37,625 nt of DNA from JACVCK01 sp041940385 (GTDB lineage: Bacteria > Planctomycetota > Phycisphaerae > Phycisphaerales > UBA1924): NCBI GenBank assembly GCA_041940385.1, contig JBGTSD010000023.1:1-37625 (forward strand), given 5' to 3'. Position 1 is the first letter of the stretch. Each line of letters opens with the position of its first letter. A program made the position numbers and the translations under genes. Positions 5,750 to 14,131 of this stretch are shown here, piece after piece. The notes beneath the pieces were generated by a model, which worked only from the letters and a program-made list of their open reading frames with translations, had not been told where the DNA came from and searched no databases.

Positions 5750-8700
5750 TCACACCGCGCTCGCCTCCGGCGTCCCCACCAACCTCCTCCTCAACACCGC
5801 CGCCAGCGTCTCGGGGTCCGCCAGGAAATTCTCCGGCGGCCGGAAGAACACCTCGTGCAGGGCGTCCTTCTCCACCGCCCGGATCGTCCGCACCGTCCCC
5901 GGAGCATTCGTCCGCGTCAGCGCCGTCTCCAGCGCCTCCGGGCTCTCGCACCGGAACACCACATCCTTCTCGTGCACCGCCATCGAGCGCACCCCTAGTT
6001 CGTGCGCCGCGATCCGGATCTCCGCCAGGTCCAGCATGCGCTGCGCCTGCTTCGGCGGGGCGCCGTACGCGTCCGTCAGGTCGTGCACCACCGCCGCCAG
6101 CTCCGTCTGTGATCCCGCGCGCGCGATCCGCCGATACGCATCCATCCGCCGCTGGTCCGACGGGATCCACGTCTTCGGCAGCACGCCCGCGAGCCCGATC
6201 TCGACCGTCGTCTGCGTCGGGTCCGCCACCTTCTCGTTCTTGAGTTCGTGCACGGCGCGATCGAGCAGCCGGCAGTACATGTCGTAGCCCACCGCCGCGA
6301 TGTGCCCCGACTGCTCCGGCCCCAGGATGTTCCCCGCGCCGCGGATTTCCAGATCGCGCATCGCGATCTTGAAACCCGCGCCGAGCATCGAGAACTCCTC
6401 GATCGCCCGCAGCCGTCGCTGCGCCGTCTCCGTCACCGGCCGATCGAGCGGCAGCAGGAGATAGCAGTACGCCCGGTGCTTGTGCCTGCCGACGCGTCCA
6501 CGGAGCTGGTGCAGGTCCGCGAGCCCGAAGCGGTCCGCGTCGTTGATGATCATCGTGTTGGCCGTCGGGATGTCGATGCCCGACTCGATGATCGTCGTGG
6601 ACACGAGAATGTCCGCCTGCCGCCGGATGAAGGTCAGCATCACCTCCTCCAGCTCGTGCGGGTTCATCTGCCCGTGCCCGATGACGATCTTCGCGCCCGG
6701 CGCGAGCTTCTGCACGTCGTCCGCGACGGACTTGATGTTGTGCACCCGGTTGTGCACGTAGAACACCTGTCCCTCGCGATTCAGCTCGCGCGCGATCGCG
6801 GCGCCGATGCGCTTCTGATTCGACGGGAACACCTCCGTCACCACCGCGCGCCGGTCCAGCGGCGGCGTCGCCAGCGACGAGATATCCCGCAGCCCCAGCA
6901 TCGCCATGTGCAGCGTCCGCGGGATCGGCGTCGCCGACAGCGTCAGCACATCCACCGTCATCCGCAGCGCCAGCAGCGCATTCTTGTGCTCGACGCCGAA
7001 GCGCTGCTCCTCGTCCACGATCACCAGCCCGAGGTCCTTGAACCGCACATCCTTGCTCAGCAGCCGGTGCGTGCCGATCACCACATCGACCTGCCCCTTG
7101 CGCACCGCCGCGAGGATCTGGTTCTGCTCGCGCGCCGTCTTGAACCGCGACACCGACTCGATCCGGAACGGATACGCCGCGAATCGCGCCCGGAACGTGC
7201 GCTCGTGCTGCTCGGCCAGCACCGTCGTCGGCACCAGGATCGCGACCTGCTTGCCGTACTCCACCGCCTTGAACGCTGCACGGATCGCCAGCTCCGTCTT
7301 GCCGTACCCCACGTCGCCGCAGAGCAGCCGGTCCATCGGCCGCGGCGACTGCATGTCCTTCTTGATCTCCGCCAGCGCCGCGAGCTGATCGTCCGTCTCC
7401 TGGTACGGAAACTCCGCCTCGAACTCCTTCTGCCACGCCGTATCCGCCGGGTAGCGCACGCCCGGCAGCGCCGCCCGCGCCGCCTGCACGCGCAGCAACT
7501 CCGCCGCGAGGTCCTTCACCGCCTCGCTCGTCCGCTCCTTCTGCGCCTGCCATTTCTTCCCACCGAGCGTCGACAGCGGCGGCGCCCCTTTAAACCCGCC
7601 GATGTACTTCTGCACCAGCTCGATCTGCGTCGCCGGCACGTTCAGCTTCGCGCGCCCCGCAAACTCCAGCACCAGATACTCTTCCGCCGGTCGATCCGCC
7701 TGTTTCTGTAGCTCCTCCGCCTTCAGCTTCGCCGGCTTGATCGTCCGCAGCCCCACGAACTTCGCCACGCCGTGGTCCGCGTGCACCACGTAGTCGCCGG
7801 GCTGCAAGTCCAAAAACACGTCCGCGGCCTTGCCCGCCTTCAACCTCCGCAATCGCCGCCTCGTGTGGAATCGGTGCAGCAGCTCGTGCGTCGGCACGAA
7901 CGCCAGCGCCTTCGCGCCCTCGCGCTCCCACACGAACCCGCGATGCAGGAACGCCACAAGGCGCTCGACCTTTCCTGACGCCGCCGGCGCGAACTCCTCG
8001 ATCAACTCGCCGAGCCGCTGATGCTCGCCCTCGTTCTGCGAGAACGACAGCGCCTCGTGGTCCGCGCTCATCGCCCCCAGCTCCGCCGCGGCCTCGCTCG
8101 CGTTCTGCGAGAAGCCCGGCAACGCCCGCACCGGCAACTCCAGCCGCAGGTCCGCGCTCGCGCTCCCCGCCGAGAACTGATTGATCTCCGCGAACCCCGC
8201 GAACCGCTCCTGCAGCTTCTTCAAGACCGCCGGCGGCCCGAACAGCCCGCGCGCATCCGACACCCGCTCGAAATACCCCCGCGCCTGCTCAGAAACCTCG
8301 AGCGTCTCGTGCAGCAGCACGCTGCACTCCGCCGGGACCAGATCGAGCAGCGACTGCGACTGCGCATCGCTCACGATCGCGTCAAGATTTGCGCCGACCA
8401 GCTCCAGGTTCGTCAGCTTCGCGCCCGAGCCCATCGTGTCCGGATCAAAGTGCGAGATCGTCTCCAGCTCATCGCCGAAGAAGTCCAGACGCACTGGCAG
8501 CGAGGCGTCCGCGCCCTTCTCGTCCGCGCTCGCGGCGCCCGCGGGAAACAGATCAATGATCCCGCCCCGCACCGCGAACTGCCCCGGTTCGTCCACCGCA
8601 TCGACGCGCGCATACCCCGCCTGATCCAGCCAACGCGTGATCGTCTCCGGCGCGATGGCCTGGCCGCGCTTCAGCCGCAGCGTCAGCGCATCCAGCCGCT

Positions 8701-9109
8701 CCGGCGCCGGCGTCGCCTGCATCAGCGCCTGGATCGGGCACACCAGCACCCGCGCGCCGCTCAGCGCGCCGTCCTGAATCGCCCGCTGCGCCGCGGCCCG
8801 CTCCGCGAACAGCTCCAGCGACGCCCGCGACTCCCCCGGCAGCACCTCGAGCGCCGGGAACCGCATCGCCATCCCCGTCGCCGCGAACGCGTTGATCTCG
8901 TCCGTCGAGTCGTCCGCCTCGTCGAGGTGCGCGACGACCAGCACCAACGGGCGCTTCGTCGCCATCGCCACCGCGCCGGCCAACAGCGCCGTCGAGGACC
9001 CCGACGACCCCGTCGCCACCACCCGCCGACCCGCCGAAAGCGCATCGCACAGCGACCGGACCGCCGGGTCGGCCGCGAGCAATCTCAGAATGTCTTGGGT
9101 CGTGCGCAT
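5750..9109 (-). CDS. mfd: transcription-repair coupling factor Mfd
   Basis: DNA translocase that pushes stalled RNA polymerase off damaged DNA and recruits UvrA. The product has 1119 residues, close to the family norm of 1100-1180. Domains in order: UvrB-like N-terminal part (about 1-380); RNA polymerase interaction domain (about 430-510, DYVVHADHGVAKFVGL and EYLVLEFAG); RecG-like helicase with Walker A GDVGYGKTE (about 600), the DEEQRFG box (about 700), SATPIPRTL and VSTTIIESGIDIPTANTM; the Q/R-rich end of motif VI (HQLRGRVGRHKHRAY); and a C-terminal UvrA-regulating domain. ATG at 9109 (MRTTQDILRLL) is chosen because the upstream in-frame extension is non-family sequence. It is divergent from comM with 208 bp between, which must hold both promoters. 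Downstream is REP-like unit C. Confidence 0.96.
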   Translation of the reverse strand: MRTTQDILRLLAADPAVRSLCDALSAGRRVVATGSSGSSTALLAGAVAMATKRPLVLVVAHLDEADDSTDEINAFAATGMAMRFPALEVLPGESRASLELFAERAAAQRAIQDGALSGARVLVCPIQALMQATPAPERLDALTLRLKRGQAIAPETITRWLDQAGYARVDAVDEPGQFAVRGGIIDLFPAGAASADEKGADASLPVRLDFFGDELETISHFDPDTMGSGAKLTNLELVGANLDAIVSDAQSQSLLDLVPAECSVLLHETLEVSEQARGYFERVSDARGLFGPPAVLKKLQERFAGFAEINQFSAGSASADLRLELPVRALPGFSQNASEAAAELGAMSADHEALSFSQNEGEHQRLGELIEEFAPAASGKVERLVAFLHRGFVWEREGAKALAFVPTHELLHRFHTRRRLRRLKAGKAADVFLDLQPGDYVVHADHGVAKFVGLRTIKPAKLKAEELQKQADRPAEEYLVLEFAGRAKLNVPATQIELVQKYIGGFKGAPPLSTLGGKKWQAQKERTSEAVKDLAAELLRVQAARAALPGVRYPADTAWQKEFEAEFPYQETDDQLAALAEIKKDMQSPRPMDRLLCGDVGYGKTELAIRAAFKAVEYGKQVAILVPTTVLAEQHERTFRARFAAYPFRIESVSRFKTAREQNQILAAVRKGQVDVVIGTHRLLSKDVRFKDLGLVIVDEEQRFGVEHKNALLALRMTVDVLTLSATPIPRTLHMAMLGLRDISSLATPPLDRRAVVTEVFPSNQKRIGAAIARELNREGQVFYVHNRVHNIKSVADDVQKLAPGAKIVIGHGQMNPHELEEVMLTFIRRQADILVSTTIIESGIDIPTANTMIINDADRFGLADLHQLRGRVGRHKHRAYCYLLLPLDRPVTETAQRRLRAIEEFSMLGAGFKIAMRDLEIRGAGNILGPEQSGHIAAVGYDMYCRLLDRAVHELKNEKVADPTQTTVEIGLAGVLPKTWIPSDQRRMDAYRRIARAGSQTELAAVVHDLTDAYGAPPKQAQRMLDLAEIRIAAHELGVRSMAVHEKDVVFRCESPEALETALTRTNAPGTVRTIRAVEKDALHEVFFRPPENFLADPETLAAVLRRRLVGTPEASAV

Positions 9110-9317
9110 GCGCGAAACGCCCGGACGGCGCCGAGGCCGGCCGGGTGAACCGAAATCTGATCTGCCCGCAGTGTACGCCGCCCCCCGGACGCCGCTCCGG
9201 GCCTCAAGTTCGCGCATCAGTAAACCTCGCGCGCAACTGCGAACCCCCACGCAGGTGGCTCGGTGGACAACGCGGATTCTGTGCGGCAATTGGTCGGTCC
9301 ACCGCTACGCTGCGCGC

Positions 9318-10754
9318 ATGCTCGCGCGCGTCCAGTCCTTCATCCTCACCGGCATCGACGCCTCGCCCTGCGAAGTCGAGGTCGACGTCGGCCTCGAAGA
9401 TCAGAACAAGGACATCATGGTCGGGCTCCCCGACGCCGCCGTGAAGGAGTCCGCCGAACGCGTCCGCAGCGCGATCCTTAACAGCGGCTACCACCACCCG
9501 CGCGGGCGCATCGTCGTCAACCTCGCGCCCGCCGAGATGCGCAAGGAAGGACCCGTCTACGACCTCCCCATCGCCGTCGGCATGCTCATGGCCGACGGCG
9601 CCATCCGGCCCCGCCAAACACGCGTCAGCGACGACCCCGAAGTCGATCGCGCCCTCGGCCTCGACCGCGTCGGGCTCGACCACCGCCACTACCTCTTCGC
9701 CGGCGAACTTGCGCTCGACGGGCGCCTCCGCCCCGTCCGCGGCGCCATCGCCATGGCCGCGCTCGCGCGCGAACGCAATCTCGACGGCGTCATCCTCCCC
9801 GCCGAGAACGCCGACGAAGCCGCCGTCGTGCAGGGCGTCGAAGCGATCGGCGCGCGCACCCTCGCCGAAGTCGTCGGCATCCTCAACGGCGCCATCGAGC
9901 CCAAGCCCCACCCACCGATCGACATCGCCGCGCTCATCGAGCACGCCCACGCCGAGCTCGACTTCTCCGAAATCCGAGGCCAGGAGGCCGTCAAGCGCGC
10001 CGTCACCATCGCCGCCGCGGGCCGGCACAACATGCTGATGATCGGCCCGCCCGGCAGCGGCAAGACCATGATCGCCAAGGCCCTCCCCGGCGTCATGCCC
10101 TCGCTCACGCCCGAAGAAGCGATCGAGATCACCCGCATCTACAGCGCCGCAGGCCACTCGGCGCCCCAGAACACGAACGGTCACACCAACGGCCACGCGC
10201 AGAAGGGCCTCGTCACCATCCGCCCCGTGCGCTCGCCGCACCACACCGCCAGCATGGCCGCGGTCATCGGCGGCGGACCCACGCCCATGCCCGGCGAAGT
10301 CTCCCTCGCGCACCGCGGCGTGCTCTTCCTCGACGAACTCCCCGAGTTTCCCCGCGCCGTCCTCGAAACGCTCCGCCAACCCCTCGAAGACCAGAACGTC
10401 ACCATCTCCCGCGCCGCCGCCAAGGTCCGCTTCCCCGCGTCCTTCATGCTCGTCGCCGCGATGAACCCCACGCCCAAAGGCACGATGCCAACCGCCGACG
10501 ACCTCTTCGCCAAGCGCGAGATGGAGCGCTACCTCTCCCGACTCTCCGGCCCCCTCATCGACCGCATCGACATCCACGTCGAAGCCCCAGCCGTCCCCTG
10601 GAAGGAACTCAGCGCACCCAACAGCGAACACCGCGGCACGAGCAGCGCCGAGATCCGCGAACGCGTCATGAACGCCGTTCACCGCCAGCGCGCCCGCCAG
10701 GGCCACACGCCCAATGCGCTCCTCAAGGGCAAGTCCCTCGACGCCGTCGCGTAG
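9318..10754 (+). CDS. comM: YifB/ComM-type Mg chelatase-like AAA+ ATPase, truncated by an in-frame TAG
   Basis: Hexameric helicase of the ComM/YifB family, known in competent bacteria for branch migration of incoming DNA. The N-terminal Lon-protease-like fold is recognisable (VEVDVGLEDQ, GLPDAAVKESAERVRSAI, NLAPAEMRKEGPVYDLPIA). It is followed by Walker A GPPGSGKTMIAKALPG (about residue 240), Walker B VLFLDELPEF, and the sensor segment FMLVAAMNPTPKG. A small Asn/Gly/His-rich insertion (QNTNGHTNGHAQ) interrupts the AAA core. The frame stops at TAG (10752-10754) after 478 residues. The missing C-terminal domain continues in the same frame as far as 10937 (next entry). ATG at 9318 gives the conserved start MLARVQSFILTGIDA. 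Either the gene is disrupted or the base call is wrong. The truncated product would keep the ATPase core. Confidence 0.88.
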   Translation: MLARVQSFILTGIDASPCEVEVDVGLEDQNKDIMVGLPDAAVKESAERVRSAILNSGYHHPRGRIVVNLAPAEMRKEGPVYDLPIAVGMLMADGAIRPRQTRVSDDPEVDRALGLDRVGLDHRHYLFAGELALDGRLRPVRGAIAMAALARERNLDGVILPAENADEAAVVQGVEAIGARTLAEVVGILNGAIEPKPHPPIDIAALIEHAHAELDFSEIRGQEAVKRAVTIAAAGRHNMLMIGPPGSGKTMIAKALPGVMPSLTPEEAIEITRIYSAAGHSAPQNTNGHTNGHAQKGLVTIRPVRSPHHTASMAAVIGGGPTPMPGEVSLAHRGVLFLDELPEFPRAVLETLRQPLEDQNVTISRAAAKVRFPASFMLVAAMNPTPKGTMPTADDLFAKREMERYLSRLSGPLIDRIDIHVEAPAVPWKELSAPNSEHRGTSSAEIRERVMNAVHRQRARQGHTPNALLKGKSLDAVA

Positions 10755-10937
10755 CTCCCCGAAGACGCTCGCACCATGCTCGGCCAGGCCATGGCCGAGA
10801 TGGGCCTCAGCGCCCGCGCCTACGACAAAGTCCGCCGCGTCGCCCGCACCATCGCCGACCTCGAAGGCGACGACGCCGTCAATTCCGGCCACGTCGCCGA
10901 AGCGATCCAGTACCGCCTCCTGGATCGGCGCGTCTAG
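10755..10937 (+). pseudogene. comM: C-terminal domain of ComM, cut off by the upstream TAG
   Basis: In the same frame as comM, directly after its TAG, 60 codons encode the family's C-terminal domain (GLSARAYDKVRRVARTIADL, then HVAEAIQYRLLDRRV) and end at TAG 10935-10937. With the internal stop read through, the protein would be 539 residues, a little above the usual ~510. The sequence has no further frameshift and is not degraded, so the nonsense change is recent or is an error. An in-frame ATG at 10776 could in principle start a separate 53-residue peptide, but no Shine-Dalgarno is evident there. Confidence 0.85.
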
Positions 10938-10941
10938 CCCC

Positions 10942-11010
10942 CCCTCTCCCGCGCAGCGAGTCCTCGAGCGCAGTGGGAGAGGGCAGGGTGAGGGCTCCTG
11001 CTTTGCCTGC
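10942..11010 (+). repeat. roughly 70-bp dispersed repeat, copy 1
   Basis: Starts five bases after the comM-frame stop. Perfect 9-bp arms CCCTCTCCC (10942-10950) and GGGAGAGGG (10975-10983) enclose GCGCAGCGAGTCCTCGAGCG, itself partly palindromic. A constant tail AGGGTGAGGGCTCCTGCTTT follows. It lies upstream of the DUF559 gene, in the same orientation as copies 2-4. Confidence 0.85.
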
Positions 11011-11064
11011 CCGCTCTTCCTTTTTTCGCATTCTCCCCTCTCCTCCGCATCATCACACATCACC

Positions 11065-11490
11065 ATGCTCCCCTACATCCGCCCGCACTCCATCGCCGAG
11101 CCTCCCGTCCCAGCGACGCCGCAGCGCCGCCTCCGCCGCGAGATGTCGCCGCCCGAAGTCATCCTGTGGAACGAGTTGCGCAACCGCCGCCTCGCAGGAC
11201 TGAAGTTCCGCCGTCAGCATCCGCTCGGTCCATACTTCGCCGACTTCTATTGCCACGAGGCTCGCCTCGTGGTCGAGATCGACGGTGCTTCGCACCGTGA
11301 TCGAGTCGCACACGACCGCCATCGCGACGCATGGATGCGCTCGCAAGGCCTGCAGATCCTTCGAATCCCCGCGTCCCACGTATCCAAGGACAAGCACGCT
11401 GTCCTCAGCACGATCCTCGACACAGCACGCGCCAACATCCCCCCTCTCCCGCGCAGCGATTCTTCGAGCGCAGTGGGAGAGGCCGGGTGA
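11065..11490 (+). CDS. DUF559 endonuclease-like protein
   Basis: Small protein of the DUF559 family, related in fold to very-short-patch-repair (Vsr) endonucleases; its biological role is not established. The 141-residue product shows the family core in order: MSPPEVILWNELRNRRL, GLKFRRQHPLGPYFADFYC, LVVEIDGASH and the later LQILRIPASHV strand. The acidic and basic residues of the nuclease-like core (E, D in ADFYC, E in VEIDG) are present. ATG at 11065 is chosen, since it gives a plausible N-terminus. The last 16 or so residues (PPLPRSDSSSAVGEAG) are encoded by repeat copy 2, so the repeat supplies the stop codon and the tail. It is flanked on both sides by copies of the same repeat, which suggests movement or co-spread with it. 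Confidence 0.85.
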   Translation: MLPYIRPHSIAEPPVPATPQRRLRREMSPPEVILWNELRNRRLAGLKFRRQHPLGPYFADFYCHEARLVVEIDGASHRDRVAHDRHRDAWMRSQGLQILRIPASHVSKDKHAVLSTILDTARANIPPLPRSDSSSAVGEAG

Positions 11491-11510
11491 GGGCTCCTGC
11501 TTTGCCTACT
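11442..11510 (+). repeat. roughly 70-bp dispersed repeat, copy 2
   Basis: Begins inside the DUF559 gene and encodes its C-terminal tail and TGA stop (11488-11490). Differences from copy 1: CGATTCTTCGAG in the loop and a shortened right arm (GGGAGAGGCCGGG). Confidence 0.83.
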
Positions 11511-11532
11511 CCCTTCTTCCCAACCTCGTCCC

Positions 11533-11600
11533 CCCTCTCCCGCGCAGCGAGTCCTCGAGCGCAGTGGGAGAGGGCAGGGTGAGGGCTCCTGCTTTGTCTT
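11533..11600 (+). repeat. roughly 70-bp dispersed repeat, copy 3
   Basis: Nearly identical to copy 1 through the arms, loop and GAGGGCTCCTGCTTTG tail. The spacer between copies 2 and 3 is about 22 bases. Confidence 0.85.
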
Positions 11601-11621
11601 CTCCCTCCTTCCCGACCTCCC

Positions 11622-11690
11622 CCCGCTCCCGCGCAGCGAGTCCTCGAGCGCACCGTGAGAGCACCGAGTGAGGGCTCTTGTCCCGCCTGC
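11622..11690 (+). repeat. roughly 70-bp dispersed repeat, copy 4 (diverged)
   Basis: Shares the GCGCAGCGAGTCCTCGAGCG core but has degenerate arms (CCCCGCTCCC and CACCGTGAGAGCACC). The tail reads GAGTGAGGGCTCTTGTCCCG. It ends 23 bases before the next start codon. Confidence 0.75.
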
Positions 11691-11713
11691 TCCGTGCGCG
11701 CCTTCAATCCCCC

Positions 11714-12607
11714 ATGCTCCCCCTCCGCCTCATCGTCGCGCTCCTCGCCGCGCCGCTCGCGATCGCGCAGCCCGCCACGCCCGAGCAGCCCTTGAAACCC
11801 AGCGACCCCTGGCTGCTCGCCACCGAGGCCAAGCTCCGCGCGAAAGAACGCGCCATGGACGCCGTCGCCACCGGCGATCCCGTCGCCGCGCTCGTCGCCG
11901 TCTCCGAAGCGCGCCTCCTCGACCCCGACGACGCCGACCTCAAGGCCGCGCGCGACCGCCTCGCCCCCACCGCCGTCCCCGCCGCGATCACCATGGCCGA
12001 CGCGCTCCTCGCGACCGGCGACGCCGCCGAGGCCGTCGAACTCCTCGCCGACATCCGCGCCGCCACCAACGACGAGTCCCTTCTCGAACCCCTCGCCCTC
12101 GCGCGCGCCCGGCACCTCCTCCAGGAAGCCGCGTCGCACGAGGCCGCCGACCGGGCCGAAGCGTCCAAACGCATGATCCTCCTCGCCGCCAACATCAAGC
12201 CCGACGACCCCCAGGTCCGCGCCGCGCTCGAACGCCACGGCCTGGCGGCGCCCCCGTCGCGCCCCGCGGCCACTTCTTCCTCCTCCCAGGAACCTGCTCC
12301 CGCGCCGATCAGTTCGCAGTCCACGCGCCTCGCCAATCAATCCATCGAACTCGATCAACTCCAGCGCGAGAACGAGCGCATCGACCGCCGCATCGACGAC
12401 CTCACCCTCATCATCACCCGCATGGAGCGCGACCTCACGCTCCCCGGCTCGCGCGGCGCCGCCGATCCCGCCGTCACCCAGCTCGACCGGCGCATCGACG
12501 ACCTCCGCCGCGAGCTCGACCGCGCCCTCGCCGACCTCAACCGCCGGCTCCAGACCGTCGATCGCGACATCAGCTCGCTCCAGCGCGACATCGCGCGTCT
12601 GCGCTGA
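11714..12607 (+). CDS. exported protein with C-terminal coiled coil, unknown function
   Basis: 297 residues. A signal peptide is visible at the N-terminus (MLPLRLIVALLAAPLAIAQP, cleavage likely after AIA/Q). Residues 30-180 are Ala/Leu/Arg/Asp-rich helical sequence with TPR-like spacing (AMDAVATGDPVAALVAVSEA, ALLATGDAAEAVELLADI). A Ser/Pro-rich linker follows at about 185-205. The last 90 residues are a heptad-like coiled coil (QLQRENERIDRRIDDLTLI; LDRRIDDLRRELDRALADL; VDRDISSLQRDIARLR). ATG at 11714 is preferred because it opens the signal peptide. An in-frame TTG at 11678 falls in repeat copy 4. It converges on the first Kelch gene with four bases between stop codons. A periplasmic scaffold or adaptor role is only a guess. 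Confidence 0.8.
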   Translation: MLPLRLIVALLAAPLAIAQPATPEQPLKPSDPWLLATEAKLRAKERAMDAVATGDPVAALVAVSEARLLDPDDADLKAARDRLAPTAVPAAITMADALLATGDAAEAVELLADIRAATNDESLLEPLALARARHLLQEAASHEAADRAEASKRMILLAANIKPDDPQVRAALERHGLAAPPSRPAATSSSSQEPAPAPISSQSTRLANQSIELDQLQRENERIDRRIDDLTLIITRMERDLTLPGSRGAADPAVTQLDRRIDDLRRELDRALADLNRRLQTVDRDISSLQRDIARLR

Positions 12608-12611
12608 CCGT

Positions 12612-13907
12612 TCACGGGCACTCCGTGTTGAACAAGCTGATCACCGCGTTCAGGTCCGCGAAGTTGATCACCCCGTTCCCATCCACATCGCTCGGACACG
12701 CCGCGCCGACCGTCAGCGCCGCCGGCCCGGCCGTCGCCGTCGCGCAGTCCGCGCCGAACGTCGTCCGCCACACATCGCACGTGTACACGCCCGCGTCCGA
12801 GGACATCGCCGACGGCACCGCCAAGCTCGGCCCCGTCGCTCCCGGCACGATCGCGCCGTCCTTCCGCCACTGATACGCATACGGCCCTGCGTCGCCCATC
12901 GTCATCGAGAGCACGACGGACTCGCCCGCGGCCGCGCTGCGCGACTCCGGATGCGCCGCGATCCACGGCGCCTGCGGCGTTCCGACAAAGTACGTCCAGG
13001 GCGACGCGCTCCCCAGCGCCGCGACCATTTCACCCGTCGCGCCGAAGTGCATCAGGTGGTGCGCGCTCGACGTTGGTCCGCCCGATTCCTCCGCCGACCG
13101 GCGGAGCCACGACGCGCCGTCCCATTCCCACCACTCGCGCGAGCTGCTCGGCGAGCTCGAGAGCGAGCCCCCGTGCATCACCACGACGCCCCGATTCGGA
13201 TCGAACGCCATCGCATGACTCCATCGCGCCGCAGGCCACGATCCCGTCGGAGCGATCTGCAGCCAGTTCTCGCCATCCCACTCCCACAGATCGCCCAGCA
13301 CGGTCGCGCTGGCGTCGGTCCCGCCGAACAGCACGGTGACCCCGCGCCTCGCGTCGAACGCCATCGCGTGCCCAATCCTCGGCGACGGCGACCCCGACGG
13401 CGCCAGCGTGACGACCGAGACGCCGTCGTGCTCCAGCGTCGTGTTCAGGAACACATTGCCCGACGTTCGGCCGCCGAACACCACGGTGCGCAACCGGACC
13501 GCGTCGAAGACCGCCGCCGCGTTGAATAGCGGCTGGGGAAGCGCGGCGCCCATCGACCAGCCGGCCCCGTCATACGTCCACATGTTCTGCGCGCCCACCA
13601 GCACGCATCGCGACGACGACTCGTCGAAGACCATCGCGGCACGCTGGTTGTTCGCGATCACCGGCAGCGCCGCCGGAGACTGCTGCGTCCACGCCTGGCC
13701 GTCGAACTCCCAATGCTGCGCCGGAACACTGCTGAAGATCGCCACCACCCGCTGACGACCGGCGTCGTACGTCGCCGCCGTCGCGCCGAAGATCGGCTGA
13801 CCCGCGCCCTGTGACCAGCTCAGGCATGGATCCGTCGCCCACGCCCTGCCGCACGAGAGCCCGCACACCGCCACGACCGCAACCCGATTCCATCGAAGAT
13901 CGCACAT
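12612..13907 (-). CDS. secreted Kelch-repeat / Ig-like / dockerin-like protein, paralogue 1
   Basis: 431 residues with a signal peptide (RVAVVAVCGLSCGRAWA). Residues 30-310 are a beta-propeller of Kelch/galactose-oxidase type with repeated units such as AAVFDAVRLRTVVFGGRTSG, HAMAFDARRGVTVLFGG and SHAMAFDPNRGVVVMHGG, each followed by a W-E-W-D-G strand. An Ig-like domain follows (about 318-400: ESVVLSMTMGD, YAYQWRKDGAIVPGATG, DAGVYTCDV). The end is a short dockerin-like tail, CPSDVDGNGVINFADLNAVI to the final Cys. That tail is probably a sorting or anchoring signal in planctomycetes, an inference from its recurrence. ATG at 13907 has AGGAG seven bases upstream. It shares architecture with the genes at 14132 and 19151. 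Substrate and location on the cell are unknown. Confidence 0.88.
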   Translation of the reverse strand: MCDLRWNRVAVVAVCGLSCGRAWATDPCLSWSQGAGQPIFGATAATYDAGRQRVVAIFSSVPAQHWEFDGQAWTQQSPAALPVIANNQRAAMVFDESSSRCVLVGAQNMWTYDGAGWSMGAALPQPLFNAAAVFDAVRLRTVVFGGRTSGNVFLNTTLEHDGVSVVTLAPSGSPSPRIGHAMAFDARRGVTVLFGGTDASATVLGDLWEWDGENWLQIAPTGSWPAARWSHAMAFDPNRGVVVMHGGSLSSSPSSSREWWEWDGASWLRRSAEESGGPTSSAHHLMHFGATGEMVAALGSASPWTYFVGTPQAPWIAAHPESRSAAAGESVVLSMTMGDAGPYAYQWRKDGAIVPGATGPSLAVPSAMSSDAGVYTCDVWRTTFGADCATATAGPAALTVGAACPSDVDGNGVINFADLNAVISLFNTECP

Positions 13908-14085
13908 GACCGTGCTCCTGAACGATTCGGATCGGCCCGCGCCGCGGCGCCCACGAGGCCCACGTGCCCCGAGCCAACCTCCGAATCAATCCGTGGACGC
14001 CGCCCAGTCTCCATCATGCCCGGCGAAAACTCCCGCAACCGGCCGCAAACCGGCCCGCCATGCCCCTTCCGCACGGCCGACGAAA

Positions 14086-14116
14086 GCCGCGACGCCGGGG
14101 GCCCCGGCGTCGCGGC
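14086..14116 (-). terminator. probable terminator of Kelch paralogue 2
   Basis: Perfect 15-bp inverted repeat (GCCGCGACGCCGGGG and its complement) around one central base, 16 bases past the stop of the gene at 14132. On the minus strand it is followed by TTTCG, a short U run. The very stable stem fits an intrinsic terminator, though the U tract is weak. Confidence 0.65.
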
Positions 14117-14131
14117 GCCGACCCACTCTGC

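Noticed and set aside
10752..10754. Recoding of TAG (for example pyrrolysine) in comM
   Set aside because: Other genes here (pgpA, sodA, queG, recJ) end in TAG, so it acts as a normal stop. No recoding element or downstream structure is evident, so a nonsense change or sequence error is simpler.
11442..11690. Possible CRISPR array in the repeated stretch after the DUF559 gene
   Set aside because: Repeats are long (about 70 bp), palindromic and imperfect, spacers are about 20 bases of low-complexity sequence, and no cas gene is nearby.
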